A stretch of DNA of 64,000 nucleotides, taken from Deinococcus aquatilis DSM 23025 (GTDB taxonomy: Bacteria; Deinococcota; Deinococci; Deinococcales; Deinococcaceae). The DNA is taken from NCBI RefSeq assembly GCF_000378445.1, contig NZ_KB899702.1:62001-126000 (forward strand). The letters run 5' to 3'. Under the pieces are notes generated by a model. That model worked only from the letters and a program-made list of their open reading frames with translations, was not told the DNA's origin and searched no databases. Position numbers and translations under genes: made by a program. Shown here one piece after another: positions 8,976 to 20,135 of this stretch. Numbering within the stretch: position 1 is the stretch's first letter; each line of letters starts with the position of its first letter.

Positions 8976-9644
8976 TCAGGGCGTTTTCAGGGCGTAGCCG
9001 ATGCCGCGCACGGTGCGGATGATGCCGTAACCGTCCAGGTCGCGCAGTTTGGCCCGCATGTTCGCCATATGTACGTCCACCACGTTGGAGTTGCTGGGCA
9101 GTTCGCCGTTCCATACTTCGCGCTCTATTTCCTGGCGGGAATACACTCGCCCCGGCTGCCGCGCCAGAAAGGTCAGCAGATCGAACTCTTTGGGTGAGAG
9201 GCGCACCTCGTGACCGTTGTAGTGGCACAGGCGCTTTTGCGGGTGGATTTCCAGCGCCCCGATCTGAATGACCTCGCCGTGTTGCTGATGCCGAAGCTGC
9301 ACCTTCACGCGGGCCACCAGTTCTTCGGGGTGAAAGGGCTTGGTCATGTAGTCGTCTGCGCCCGCTTCCAGCAGGTTCACCTTGCGGTCTACCGCGTCCA
9401 TCGCCGTCAGAATGATGATCGGCACAGAACTGGTTTTCCGCAGGCGGCGGGCGATTTCTGCGCCGTCAAAGTCGGGCAGGCCGAGGTCCAGAATGACCAG
9501 ATCAGGCGCATTCTCGCGGGCGCTGGTCAGGCCAGTGACGCCGTCTGGGGCGGTCAGCACCCGGTATCCGGCTTGCTCCAGTTCGTACTGGACGACTCGG
9601 GTAATGTCGGGGTTGTCTTCGATAAGCAAAATGCGTTGATCCAT
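8976..9644 (-). CDS. OmpR-family response regulator, DrRRA-like (orphan)
   Basis: This 222-residue two-domain regulator has a receiver with acidic pocket Glu9/Asp10, phospho-acceptor Asp53, Thr80 and Lys102, then a winged-helix DNA-binding domain (about 125-222, ending TVRGIGYALKTP). No histidine kinase is adjacent. From memory it is very close to D. radiodurans DrRRA, a regulator needed for radiation resistance; that identity needs alignment. The start at 9644 fits the receiver's beginning (MDQRILLIEDNPDI); in-frame sequence further upstream looks non-coding. Confidence 0.9.
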   Translation of the reverse strand: MDQRILLIEDNPDITRVVQYELEQAGYRVLTAPDGVTGLTSARENAPDLVILDLGLPDFDGAEIARRLRKTSSVPIIILTAMDAVDRKVNLLEAGADDYMTKPFHPEELVARVKVQLRHQQHGEVIQIGALEIHPQKRLCHYNGHEVRLSPKEFDLLTFLARQPGRVYSRQEIEREVWNGELPSNSNVVDVHMANMRAKLRDLDGYGIIRTVRGIGYALKTP

Positions 9645-9816
9645 GAGGTTCGCGTGTCTCCCCGTTGTGTACGTGCTTGAATTGCAGCCAATCGCGACAG
9701 TCCCATGTCTGAAATGAAACCGACCTCCGGCTGGACTAACGTTCTCGACATCGTAGGGGCGCGGATAGACCAATCGGGGCAGGACACGGTTTATAGACTC
9801 TTAACAGCGTGCAAGT

Positions 9817-10134
9817 TCAGGTGCTCTGTTCGCCGGGAACCACGATGCTGTCCACCTGTACGCCGTAGCGCAGAAGCAGGGTTTTCAGGCGCTGCATGGC
9901 ATTTACGGCCAGTTCACGGTCCTCGGGCAAAAAAGCCAGCGTGAGGCGGGCGCTGTGACTGTCGCCGGGGCCGGAGCGGGGTTCTTGGGCCTGCACCTGT
10001 AGTGGACGGCGAAAGGCCGGGTCATGCATGACATCTCGCAGAATCCGGGTAAAGGTCAGTTCGTCGACGCCTGCCAGCGCGAAGGCGATCCCCAGCCGCT
10101 CGTCAGGCGTGCCGGAAGGAGAGGAAGAAGTCAT
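9817..10134 (-). CDS. Conserved hypothetical protein (105 aa)
   Basis: A small soluble protein with a predicted alpha/beta pattern (RLTLAFLPEDRELAVNAMQRLKTLLLRYGVQVDSIVV). TAAGCT sits 7 bases before the ATG at 10134, fitting a leaderless start. It has its own promoter-like sequence downstream of the GGDEF/EAL gene on the same strand, so it may be independently transcribed. Function not recognised. Confidence 0.55.
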   Translation of the reverse strand: MTSSSPSGTPDERLGIAFALAGVDELTFTRILRDVMHDPAFRRPLQVQAQEPRSGPGDSHSARLTLAFLPEDRELAVNAMQRLKTLLLRYGVQVDSIVVPGEQST

Positions 10135-10218
10135 GCCGCACAGCTTAAGCCGCCGGGCTTTCGCGCAGCACGGAGAATTTTTTCATGTTGTTGCCGCAGC
10201 ACTTCAAATGACCTCGCT

Positions 10219-12882
10219 TCAAAGCTCCTGGAGAGGGATCAGGGCAGGCTGCAATACGCCCAGCGGCGCTGCGAAAAGCCCGGCCACCTGCTCGGATGGC
10301 ACGGGGTGGGCATACAGATAGCCCTGTGCGTGGTCGCAGCCCAAGAGTTTCAGGACTTCGGCCTGCCAGCCCTGCTCCACGCCCTCGGCCACCACCTTCA
10401 GGTTCAGGTGGTGCGCCAGCGTCACAATCGTTTCGATGATGCGCTCGGCTTCGGGGCCTTTGCGGAGGCCCATCACAAATGAGCGGTCTACCTTGACGGC
10501 GTGAATAGGCAGGCGGTGCAGGTAGCTAAGGCTGCTGTAGCCGGTGCCGAAATCATCCACCCACACGCGCACCCCGTGTGTGCTGAGCTGCATCAGGTGG
10601 GTGTGGGCCGCCGAACCGGGTGTGCCGTCCATCAGGAGCGACTCGGTCACTTCCAGGGTCAGTGCGTGTGGGGGAACCCCGCTGTTCTGGAGGGCTGCCT
10701 TGACCTGCAACACAAAATCGGGCGTCAGCAACTGCACCGCGCTGACGTTCACGGCCACATGAATCTCCAGTCCCTGACTGCGCCACTTCGCCAGTTGCAT
10801 GGTGGCCTCGCGCAGCACCCAGTGGCCCAGCGTGCCGATCAATCCGGCGTCCTCGGCAATAGGAATGAACAGACTGGGGGCCACCGGCCCGCGCACCGGA
10901 TGAGTCCAGCGCAGCAGGGCTTCAAGTCCCTCGATTTTTCCGGTCTGGAGGCTGATCAGGGGTTGATAGGCCAGCGTCAGACCGCCTGTACGCATGGTGT
11001 CACGCAGGTCATTTTCCAGCTGTACCCGGTCAAGAACTGCGTCTTCAAGGTCAGGAGTAAAAAAGGACACCCGCCCCGGCCCCCGCGCTTTGGCCTGTAC
11101 CATCGCCAGATCTGCCAATCGCAGCAGTTCTTCGGGGTCGTGGCCGTCCCGGGGGGCCAGGGCCACGCCAATGCTGGCAGTGGGCTGAAAGGCGTGCCCA
11201 AACACTTCAAACGGCGTTTCCAGGATGCCGACCAGGCGCTGGGCCATCTGGGCCACTTCCGCCTCGGTACCCGCACGCGGCAGCACGATCACGAATTCGT
11301 CACCGCCCAGGCGGGCCGCCTGATCACCCGGCCCACATGCCCGCCCGATCCGTGCCGCCACCTGCCGCAGCAGTTCATCTCCGGCGGCATGGCCCAGCGT
11401 ATCGTTCAGTCGTTTGAATCGGTCCAGATCCAGATACAGCACTGCCACGGGCGCGCCGCGTTCCAGCGCGTCGGGCACAGTGCGGGCCAGTGTCCGCAGC
11501 AGGCCCCGGCGATTGGGCAGCCCGGTCAATTCATCGTTGTAGGCATGAAAAGACAGTTGGCCTCGCAGCCGCTCCTGCTCGGCGGCCACGCCCAACAGTT
11601 CAGCCATCCACGCGGCTTCGCTGGCAATATTGTCGGGCAGTACGGTGGGATAGGTCAGGCGCAACTGTCCGTAGCGGTCTCCGGCGCGGCCCCGCACCGA
11701 CACGGCCCAGATGGTGGGGTCCATATGATTGACCCCGGTCAGGGTGGGCGGCCCGAAACTCTGCAACTCGGCCAGCGCTCCCGGCGATTTGCGTTCCAGT
11801 GTGCCCTGAATCACGCGCAGCACGTCGTCTACGTTGCCGTTTTCGGCAATCAGCCGCAGCGCCTCGCCCTGGGCACGCATGGTGTCGTGGTCGCCTGTCA
11901 CGCGGTCTAGCGTCAGGTTCAGGGCGCGGGCCACCAGATGCAGCTCGTCGTCGCCCTGCCCCAGATGCAGGCGGGCCGCCGTATCGGGTTCGGTCTCTAT
12001 TCGCTGCACGAAACGCCGCAAACGGGCCAGCCGCGCGAACACCAACGAATCCAGCAGGCGCAGCGCCAGGAAGATACAGGCCACCACCAGGATCAGGACC
12101 GTCAGGCTGGCTGTTTTTACCGCCCAGATGCCCTGAGCGTGCAGCGTTCGCGGACGCGACACCAGGACTTCCAGATCATGGTTGCCCTGCGCCGTGCCAA
12201 AAGAACTGACGCTGGAGACGGCATCTTTGCTCTGCACGCTTTTCGCTGTGCCAGAGAGGTCGGTGCTGCTGACCTCCGCCTGCCCCGGCAACATCTGTGT
12301 GGACTGCACAGCTGGCGTGGGCTGCGCCGCCACCCTGACCTGCGTGACGAAAGGTGCAGGAGACAGCGTACTGGCCTCTATTCCGCGCAGTACCAGCAGT
12401 TCGGCACCGTCTTGCCGGGGCACGCGGGCCAACAGCCACACCTTGTCGCCCTGAATACTGAAGGACTGGCGAGGAGCCAGCGTGCCGGGTTGCCAGTCGG
12501 TGGCCCGCAGCTCGGCAGCGATCAGGGCTGTCGTCACGCGGCCATTTCTCAGGAGCGCGATGGCCTGCACGTCTCCGGTACTCAGCAGGTCTGCGCCCAC
12601 CAGCAGCGGGTTGGGCAATTCGGCCCAGGAGCGCGTGCGGGTGTCCAGCTGTTCCTGCTGGCCCTGCAGCCAGCCCACCACCGTATCGGCCTGTTGGTGT
12701 GTCAACTGGCGTTCCTGGTTGTCCAGGGGCCACACGATCAGCATCGTCAGGATTCCGATACCGCCCAGCAGCGCCGCGATTCCCAGCGCCAACAGTGCCC
12801 ACAGCACCCGCGTCCTCAGCGGTCTGGAGGCCGAGCTGCCGACCAGAAGGTTTTCCAATGCGGCTGTCAGGAGCACTGCCAC
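10219..12882 (-). CDS. Membrane CHASE4-like sensor with GGDEF and EAL domains
   Basis: This 887-residue protein probably makes and/or degrades cyclic di-GMP. A first membrane helix (about 27-52) is followed by a periplasmic CHASE4-like sensor (about 55-255), a second helix (about 256-278), a HAMP-like/coil region, a diguanylate cyclase domain (about 445-610) and an EAL phosphodiesterase domain (about 625-870). The cyclase motif RLGGDEF (about 525) and the phosphodiesterase motif EALLRW (about 651) both look intact. Later EAL residues (EVTES, DDFGTGYSSL, KVDRSFV, EGVE) are also present. GTG start. It lies 55 bases after the Roadblock gene on the same strand, probably one operon. Confidence 0.9.
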   Translation of the reverse strand: MAVLLTAALENLLVGSSASRPLRTRVLWALLALGIAALLGGIGILTMLIVWPLDNQERQLTHQQADTVVGWLQGQQEQLDTRTRSWAELPNPLLVGADLLSTGDVQAIALLRNGRVTTALIAAELRATDWQPGTLAPRQSFSIQGDKVWLLARVPRQDGAELLVLRGIEASTLSPAPFVTQVRVAAQPTPAVQSTQMLPGQAEVSSTDLSGTAKSVQSKDAVSSVSSFGTAQGNHDLEVLVSRPRTLHAQGIWAVKTASLTVLILVVACIFLALRLLDSLVFARLARLRRFVQRIETEPDTAARLHLGQGDDELHLVARALNLTLDRVTGDHDTMRAQGEALRLIAENGNVDDVLRVIQGTLERKSPGALAELQSFGPPTLTGVNHMDPTIWAVSVRGRAGDRYGQLRLTYPTVLPDNIASEAAWMAELLGVAAEQERLRGQLSFHAYNDELTGLPNRRGLLRTLARTVPDALERGAPVAVLYLDLDRFKRLNDTLGHAAGDELLRQVAARIGRACGPGDQAARLGGDEFVIVLPRAGTEAEVAQMAQRLVGILETPFEVFGHAFQPTASIGVALAPRDGHDPEELLRLADLAMVQAKARGPGRVSFFTPDLEDAVLDRVQLENDLRDTMRTGGLTLAYQPLISLQTGKIEGLEALLRWTHPVRGPVAPSLFIPIAEDAGLIGTLGHWVLREATMQLAKWRSQGLEIHVAVNVSAVQLLTPDFVLQVKAALQNSGVPPHALTLEVTESLLMDGTPGSAAHTHLMQLSTHGVRVWVDDFGTGYSSLSYLHRLPIHAVKVDRSFVMGLRKGPEAERIIETIVTLAHHLNLKVVAEGVEQGWQAEVLKLLGCDHAQGYLYAHPVPSEQVAGLFAAPLGVLQPALIPLQEL

Positions 12883-12937
12883 CTGCCTTGCAGATCAGCG
12901 GTGCCGGGCGCGGGGCGAGCAGGCATCCACATGTGAT

Positions 12938-13741
12938 TCAGGCGGCGAGGCGAGTCCGCAGCAGGTAGCGGATCAGGCTACTGGTGCTGGGATCGCGCAA
13001 AATACAGGCGATGACGTGTGGGCCGTGTCCGGCCAGCAGGAGCGTGCGGTGTTCGTATTCCAGCTGCGCTGTGTGCATCTCTCCGCCGTGCAGCACGCCA
13101 CCAAAAGACCGGGTGGTTTCCAGCGCACGGATCAGGTGGAGGCCCAGTTGCGGCGGCAGGGCTTCTCCCTGCTGGGCGATGCTGTGGCCGCCGCCGTCCA
13201 GCAGGGTCACGCCCAGCACGCCGGGTTTGGCCATCAGGTCGGTCAGCAGCAGGCGTTGGGCCTGTCCGGGTACAGCGGCCAGCGGATAGTGCGGAAGCAG
13301 CGCTGCAAGTGCGGACCTGAGCAGGTCAGGGGTGGGTGGGTGCGCCAGAGAGGGCGTGCCTTCCAGGGTCGCTACCCCCACGGTAAGCAGGAGCGGAACG
13401 TGTCCGGCAGGCAATCCGGCCAGCAGATCGCCGGGAGTTCGTAGCCCCGGTACAGGCAGTTCTATCAGGGCAGCGGCGTGCGGGACGGCCAGCAGGGCGC
13501 TGTGGGCAGCCCGCAACGTGGCCGCCACCTGCACCGACAGGCCCAGCCCTTCCAGCATCCGCTCCAGCAGTTTGCGGTTGCCCACGCTGGCGCTCAGCAG
13601 CAGTACAGGTACGTCGTGGCGGCCATTGGGAGGGTCGCCCATGTTGGAAGGCTGATGCATGGCCGCCGGAGCGTCAGGTGTCGCCCGGTCTGATCTGCCT
13701 TCCACTGTCTTACCTTCCACGGCTTTGCGGTGCGGTTCCAA
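12938..13741 (-). CDS. Pseudo-receiver plus Roadblock/LC7-like domain protein
   Basis: The N-terminal half (about 40-150) resembles a response-regulator receiver fold (VPVLLLSASVGNRKLLERML; LIELPVPGL where the phosphorylated Asp would be) but lacks the acidic pocket, so it should not be phosphorylated. The C-terminal half (about 155-267) resembles the Roadblock/LC7 (MglB-like) dimerisation fold seen in regulators of small Ras-like GTPases. The TTG start at 13741 is preceded by AAGGAGA; ATG codons at residues 28 and 34 are alternatives. It lies upstream of the GGDEF/EAL gene, so a joint signalling role is likely. No MglA-type GTPase is in the window. Confidence 0.65.
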   Translation of the reverse strand: MEPHRKAVEGKTVEGRSDRATPDAPAAMHQPSNMGDPPNGRHDVPVLLLSASVGNRKLLERMLEGLGLSVQVAATLRAAHSALLAVPHAAALIELPVPGLRTPGDLLAGLPAGHVPLLLTVGVATLEGTPSLAHPPTPDLLRSALAALLPHYPLAAVPGQAQRLLLTDLMAKPGVLGVTLLDGGGHSIAQQGEALPPQLGLHLIRALETTRSFGGVLHGGEMHTAQLEYEHRTLLLAGHGPHVIACILRDPSTSSLIRYLLRTRLAA

Positions 13742-14147
13742 AGGGACCTGTTCTCCTTGAGTTGCTCTCGGTTTGTTCTGCTCTGCCGGCCTCTCACTGC
13801 GCTGTCTTCAGAAGTGCGGATTCCTGTCTCAGCCTGCGCCTCTCAGTATGTCCATCTGGTGGCAGCCGGGCAGTGCCTGAGAGAAGCCTCCCCTGATGTC
13901 GCTCCCGTCCTGCCTATTCTAGCTGACACCCTGGCTATCTCTCTCAGAGCAGTCAACCCCGCCGCGCCTTACATCAGCCTTACAGCAGTCGTATGCACAG
14001 GCGTCAGCGCAAGGGGCAGGCTCCTCCGGTCTCATGGCTCAGGCCTGTGGTACGCGCCTGGGAACAGGTTGGTGAGGTGCGGCGGCAGAGAATGGGAGGT
14101 CGGTCACCGCCTCACGCCCAGAGTGCAGGGGTATGCTAGGGGGCGTT
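13742..14147. other. Intergenic region between divergent genes
   Basis: This 406-base gap separates the Roadblock gene (minus) from odhA (plus). It should contain both promoters. GTATGCT at 14131-14137 resembles a -10 element close to the odhA start. I see no convincing small gene, tRNA or hairpin terminator. Confidence 0.4.
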
Positions 14148-16991
<2,844 letters not shown>

Positions 16992-17018
16992 ACCTGAAGA
17001 ACAACCATCAAAGCAAAA

Positions 17019-17042
17019 GGGGGCGCTTCGGCGTCCTTTTTT
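17019..17042 (+). terminator. Terminator of odhA
   Basis: Stem GGGCGC (17021-17026) / GCGTCC (17031-17036) around a TTCG tetraloop, followed by TTTTTT. It faces the minus-strand ncRNA terminator 40 bases away. Confidence 0.8.
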
Positions 17043-17080
17043 GTTGGCGCTGTTGATGGGTTTTGTTTGAGTGAGGGCAC

Positions 17081-17113
17081 AAAAAATAGACGGAAGACAT
17101 ATCCGGTCTTCCG
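17081..17113 (-). terminator. Terminator of the minus-strand ncRNA
   Basis: Read on the minus strand: 8-bp stem CGGAAGAC (17113-17106) / GTCTTCCG (17098-17091), 7-base loop, then TCTATTTTTT (17090-17081). It is a strong intrinsic terminator just after the second tRNA-like module, with no protein gene upstream on this strand to explain it. Confidence 0.85.
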
Positions 17114-17471
17114 CCTCAGATGTACCGCCCAATTGCACAGGTCCACACGTTTAAGCTCTGGGTTCATTTCTTATCAGCCGTGCGCTGCCACTGCGCCACC
17201 GCTCCGGGTTGGAGGAGCGGAATGGATTCGAACCATTGGCCCCGGCTGGCTTCGACCCAAAGCGTGCGATTGAACCTTGAGCGGAGAATACTCAGTCTGG
17301 AGCAAGAATCTGAGTTTGTGTCTTGGGGTAGGGCTGCCTCTGCCGTTGGGCTACCTCGCCGGATCTGCCCTGCCTGCGGGCAACAACTGTGGTGGCGAGA
17401 GCAGGAGTCGAACCTGCACCTGAAACCTTTCCCCCGTTCAATCTGAAGCTGAGCCTCAGCGTGGTACTCCG
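17081..17471 (-). ncRNA. Structured ncRNA with two permuted tRNA-like modules (Y RNA-like)
   Basis: Read on the minus strand, two modules occur in tandem. Module 1 has a T-arm (17417-17401: GCAGG/TTCGACT/CCTGC), 3' acceptor TCTCGCC (17400-17394) followed by ACCA, a 28-base linker, 5' acceptor GGCGAGG (17360-17354), then TA and a D-arm (17351-17336). Module 2 has a T-arm (17237-17221: AATGG/TTCGAAT/CCATT), 3' acceptor CCGCTCC (17220-17214), an 8-base loop, 5' acceptor GGAGCGG (17205-17199), TG and a perfect D-arm (17196-17182). Both acceptor helices form 7 bp. In module 2, CAGCCG (17248-17243) pairs with CGGCTG (17180-17175) where the anticodon stem would be. Below it an internal loop (CGAAGC opposite 11 bases) sits on a 9-bp helix (17263-17255 with 17163-17155). 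GATTGAAC/GTTCAATC (17443-17436, 17275-17268) closes module 1. Permuted tRNA mimicry plus a GGGTCGAAG strand matches Ro60-binding bacterial Y RNAs. Transcript ends are inferred. Confidence 0.75.
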
Positions 17472-17477
17472 CTGCAC

Positions 17478-17506
17478 AGGTTAGGCGTCTGGGGCGGGTG
17501 CGGCAA
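17478..17506 (-). promoter_or_regulatory. Probable promoter of the ncRNA
   Basis: On the minus strand, TTGCCG (17506-17501) and TAACCT (17483-17478) are spaced by 17 bases. This would place the RNA start near 17471, just before the first module. Confidence 0.45.
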
Positions 17507-17562
17507 TGGGCCGGGTGGCTTAGCCGGAAGGGGGCAGGCAACTGAGAAAGCGGCCTATGTAC

Positions 17563-17662
17563 AACCCCCCAGTCGGCTTTGCCGCCAGCCCCCCTCAGAG
17601 GGGAGCACAAAAGATGTTGTCCCCACCTCTAAGGGGGGGCGTTGCGCCAGCAACGGGGGGTT
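17563..17662. repeat. Palindromic C-rich/G-rich repeat element
   Basis: Two imperfect inverted arms of about 44 bases (17563-17606 and 17619-17662) flank a short centre. Each arm, read inward, starts AACCCCCC, contains a small GC hairpin, then CCCCCCT and AGAGG. The layout resembles a short non-autonomous or REP-type element and lies just downstream of the gene at 17685-18419. Confidence 0.55.
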
Positions 17663-17684
17663 CACCTTCCCCGTCAAATTCCCC

Positions 17685-18419
17685 TCAGCTTTCCAGCAGG
17701 TACGCAAACACCTGCTCTCCTACCTTGCGGTCAGTCACCTCCACACTGTTGGCTTCCTCGCGGGCAAACTTCACGGCCTGCTGCAACTTCTGCACGCGCG
17801 TCAGCAGGTCGTTCACGCGCACGGCGGGCAGCGCTCCCGAAAATTTCAGGGTACGCCAGTAGCCCACCGTCACGTCTTCGTAGTACACCTCCACCTGCGC
17901 GGGGTGTTTGTCGGTGGCTTCGGCCTTGACGTGGTTCCGGGGAATCTTTTTGGTGCGTACCGTCTGCACGGGGTCGGTGGCGTAGGTGTCGGTACTGGGG
18001 TCGAAGGTCCAGCTTTCGCTGGCGTCCAGCACAGGCAATTTGCGAATAAAGGTATGCAGGTCGGTCAGTTGCTTTTCCAGAAACAGCAGGTAGGTCACGG
18101 GCACCTGCCGCAGCAAGACGCGCTCACCGATCACCACATCGGCTTTGGCTTCGTTGTTGGCCCAGTCTTTGGTGGCGGTCACGTCAAACAGGTTGCCCAT
18201 GATCTGGGCCGTCTGCCGGATGATCTCTTCGGCTTTGGCCTGCACGCGGGTGGATTCGGGCGGCAGCGTCTCGCCTTCCTCGTCTTTGGGGCGGTAGGTG
18301 CGCGAGATGCCCGACAGCAGCGCGGGCTTTTGCAGCGCGTGGTGGGCCTCGGTCAGTTCCTGAAAGGCGCGGCTTTTCACGCTCTTTTCGACGGCAATAA
18401 TTTGGTTCAATTTGGGCAT
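17685..18419 (-). CDS. Conserved protein of unknown function (244 aa)
   Basis: A soluble protein starting MPKLNQIIAVEKSVKSRA, with charged helical segments (VQAKAEEIIRQTAQIMGNLF; NDLLTRVQKLQQAVKFAREE) and no signal peptide or membrane segment. The opening is familiar from a conserved uncharacterised bacterial family, but I know no function for it. The ATG has AGAGGA about 8 bases upstream. It is transcribed toward the ncRNA and away from odhB. The Cys-free composition and lack of catalytic motifs suggest a structural or binding role; this is inference. Confidence 0.75.
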   Translation of the reverse strand: MPKLNQIIAVEKSVKSRAFQELTEAHHALQKPALLSGISRTYRPKDEEGETLPPESTRVQAKAEEIIRQTAQIMGNLFDVTATKDWANNEAKADVVIGERVLLRQVPVTYLLFLEKQLTDLHTFIRKLPVLDASESWTFDPSTDTYATDPVQTVRTKKIPRNHVKAEATDKHPAQVEVYYEDVTVGYWRTLKFSGALPAVRVNDLLTRVQKLQQAVKFAREEANSVEVTDRKVGEQVFAYLLES

Positions 18420-18657
18420 GATGAATTCCTCTCTTTGGCCTCTCCTGACTGCCTGAAGGGAAGCCGGGGAAGCAAGGTCAATCTAGGCCGCCGCCCACGC
18501 ACCGCACAGCGCAAAGTGGCCTAAGCCAGCGGCGCATGTTCAGACTGCTGGACGGTAGAAATTGTGGCCCCCAGTCATCACTGCCCGGTTCCGTGCATTG
18601 TGTGCCCTGCCGTTCCCCGCCCAGAGACGCCCCGTGAGGGGTATAAAGGGTGAGATT

Positions 18658-19926
18658 ATGGCAGACATCAAGGTTCCCGTTTTTAGTGAGTCGGTCAGTG
18701 AAGGTACGCTGCTGACGTGGCATAAGAAACCCGGCGACGCCCTGAAGCGCGGCGAGGTCCTCGCGGAGATCGAAACCGACAAGGTGGTGCTGGAAGTGAC
18801 CGCCCAGCAAGACGGCGTGCTGCAAAGCGTGCTGAAAAACGAGGGCGACACGGTACTCAGCGAAGAGGTGCTGGGCACGGTGGGCGAGGCAGGCAGCGCT
18901 CCAGCCCCCGCAGCAACAGCGGTTCCGGCTGTGGCCGCAGATCAGGCGGCAGGCCCGGTTGCCAACGAAGTCAGCGCGGGTGGCACAGCCAGCCAGCCCG
19001 ACACCAATGTCGCCGCCCCTGACCGCCGCGAGGACCTCTCGCCCGCCGTGCGGAAGGTGGTCGTCGAGAACAACCTGAACCCCGCCCAGATTCCCGCCAC
19101 CGGCCCCAAAGGCAACATCACCAAGGCCGACGCTGTAGGAGCCATCGGAAGCGCTCCAGCCAGTGCTCCGGCATCTGCGCCCACGCCTGCGGCTGCTGCC
19201 CCCGTTGCCAGCATTCCCAGTGGCCCCCGCACCGAACAGCGCGTGCCCATGACCCGCATCCGCCAGCGCATTTCCGAGCGCCTGAAGGAAGTGCAGAACA
19301 CGGCAGCGATCCTGACCACCTTCAACGAAGTGAACATGCAGCCCGCGATGGATCTGCGGAAGAAGTATCAGGATCAGTTTGTGGCCAAGCACGGCACCAA
19401 GCTGGGCTTTATGAGCCTGTTCGTGCGGGCCGCCACCGAAGCCCTGAAAGCCTTCCCGGTGGTCAATGCCAGCGTGGACGGCAAAGACATCATCTATCAC
19501 GGCTTTTACGACATCGGCATCGCGGTGGCCTCCGAGCGCGGTTTGGTCGTGCCGATCCTGCGCGACACCGACACCATGAGCCTCGCCGGAATCGAAAAGA
19601 ATATTGCTGGCTTTGCCCAGAAGGCCAAGAACGGCAAGCTGACCATGGAAGACATGAGCGGCGGCACCTTTTCCATCACCAACGGCGGGACCTTCGGCAG
19701 CATGATGAGCACGCCCATCATCAACGCGCCCCAGAGCGCCATTCTGGGGATGCACAACATCATCGAGCGGCCCATTGCCCAGAACGGTCAGGTCGTCATC
19801 GCGCCCATGATGTACCTCGCCCTCAGCTACGATCACCGCATCATCGACGGCAAGGAAGCCGTGCAGTTCTTGGTCATGATCAAGAACCTGCTGGAAGACC
19901 CGGCCCGCATGCTGCTCGAACTCTGA
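18658..19926 (+). CDS. odhB: 2-oxoglutarate dehydrogenase E2 (dihydrolipoyl succinyltransferase)
   Basis: This 422-residue E2 transfers succinyl from E1 to CoA. It has an N-terminal lipoyl domain (1-77; lipoylated Lys in [11 protein letters not shown]), an Ala/Pro linker, a peripheral subunit-binding domain (about 120-160; [20 protein letters not shown]), a second linker and the catalytic domain (about 195-422). The catalytic signature [16 protein letters not shown] is present near the C-terminus. The GTGAG before the ATG at 18658 serves as ribosome-binding site. It is separated from odhA by the ncRNA and an opposing gene, so it needs its own promoter; TATAAAGGG just upstream is suggestive. 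Confidence 0.95.
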   Translation: MADIKVPVFSESVSEGTLLTWHKKPGDALKRGEVLAEIETDKVVLEVTAQQDGVLQSVLKNEGDTVLSEEVLGTVGEAGSAPAPAATAVPAVAADQAAGPVANEVSAGGTASQPDTNVAAPDRREDLSPAVRKVVVENNLNPAQIPATGPKGNITKADAVGAIGSAPASAPASAPTPAAAAPVASIPSGPRTEQRVPMTRIRQRISERLKEVQNTAAILTTFNEVNMQPAMDLRKKYQDQFVAKHGTKLGFMSLFVRAATEALKAFPVVNASVDGKDIIYHGFYDIGIAVASERGLVVPILRDTDTMSLAGIEKNIAGFAQKAKNGKLTMEDMSGGTFSITNGGTFGSMMSTPIINAPQSAILGMHNIIERPIAQNGQVVIAPMMYLALSYDHRIIDGKEAVQFLVMIKNLLEDPARMLLEL

Positions 19927-19943
19927 AGTCAGTTGAACTGACG

Positions 19944-19972
19944 GCGCTCTGGCTTCGGCTGGGGCGCTTTTT
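19944..19972 (+). terminator. Terminator of odhB
   Basis: Ten-pair stem (19944-19953 / 19958-19967, with G-T wobbles) closed by TTCG and followed by TTTTT. Confidence 0.8.
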
Positions 19973-20135
19973 CGTGCACTGGAACGCACTTTTTGAAAAG
20001 TATCGACGGACTGACCTGAAACTGATGGGTGTGCCCCCGCCGATCATGGGTTGATCATGAGGCGTGGTGTGTAATGCTTGCACTGAACCGCGTCAGTTAA
20101 CTCCTGGCGGCACGGTGTCAGATGGAGGGGTTTTC

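Noticed and set aside
17182..17417. Reading the 17.2-17.4 kb region as two ordinary or degenerate tRNAs
   Set aside because: In normal order the acceptor strands do not match (5 of 7 pairs for GGCGAGG with CCGCTCC) and no anticodon arm forms; only the permuted pairing gives 7/7 in both modules.
17081..17471. Permuted two-piece tmRNA
   Set aside because: No resume codon or peptide-tag frame with a hydrophobic Ala-Ala-type ending between the halves, no tmRNA G-U pair signature at the acceptor end, and Deinococcus is known to have a one-piece ssrA elsewhere.
17164..17610. 148-codon minus-strand frame through the 17.2-17.6 kb region
   Set aside because: Its translation only reflects tRNA-like RNA sequence and the palindromic repeat; no protein family or start signal. 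The RNA structure explains the region better.
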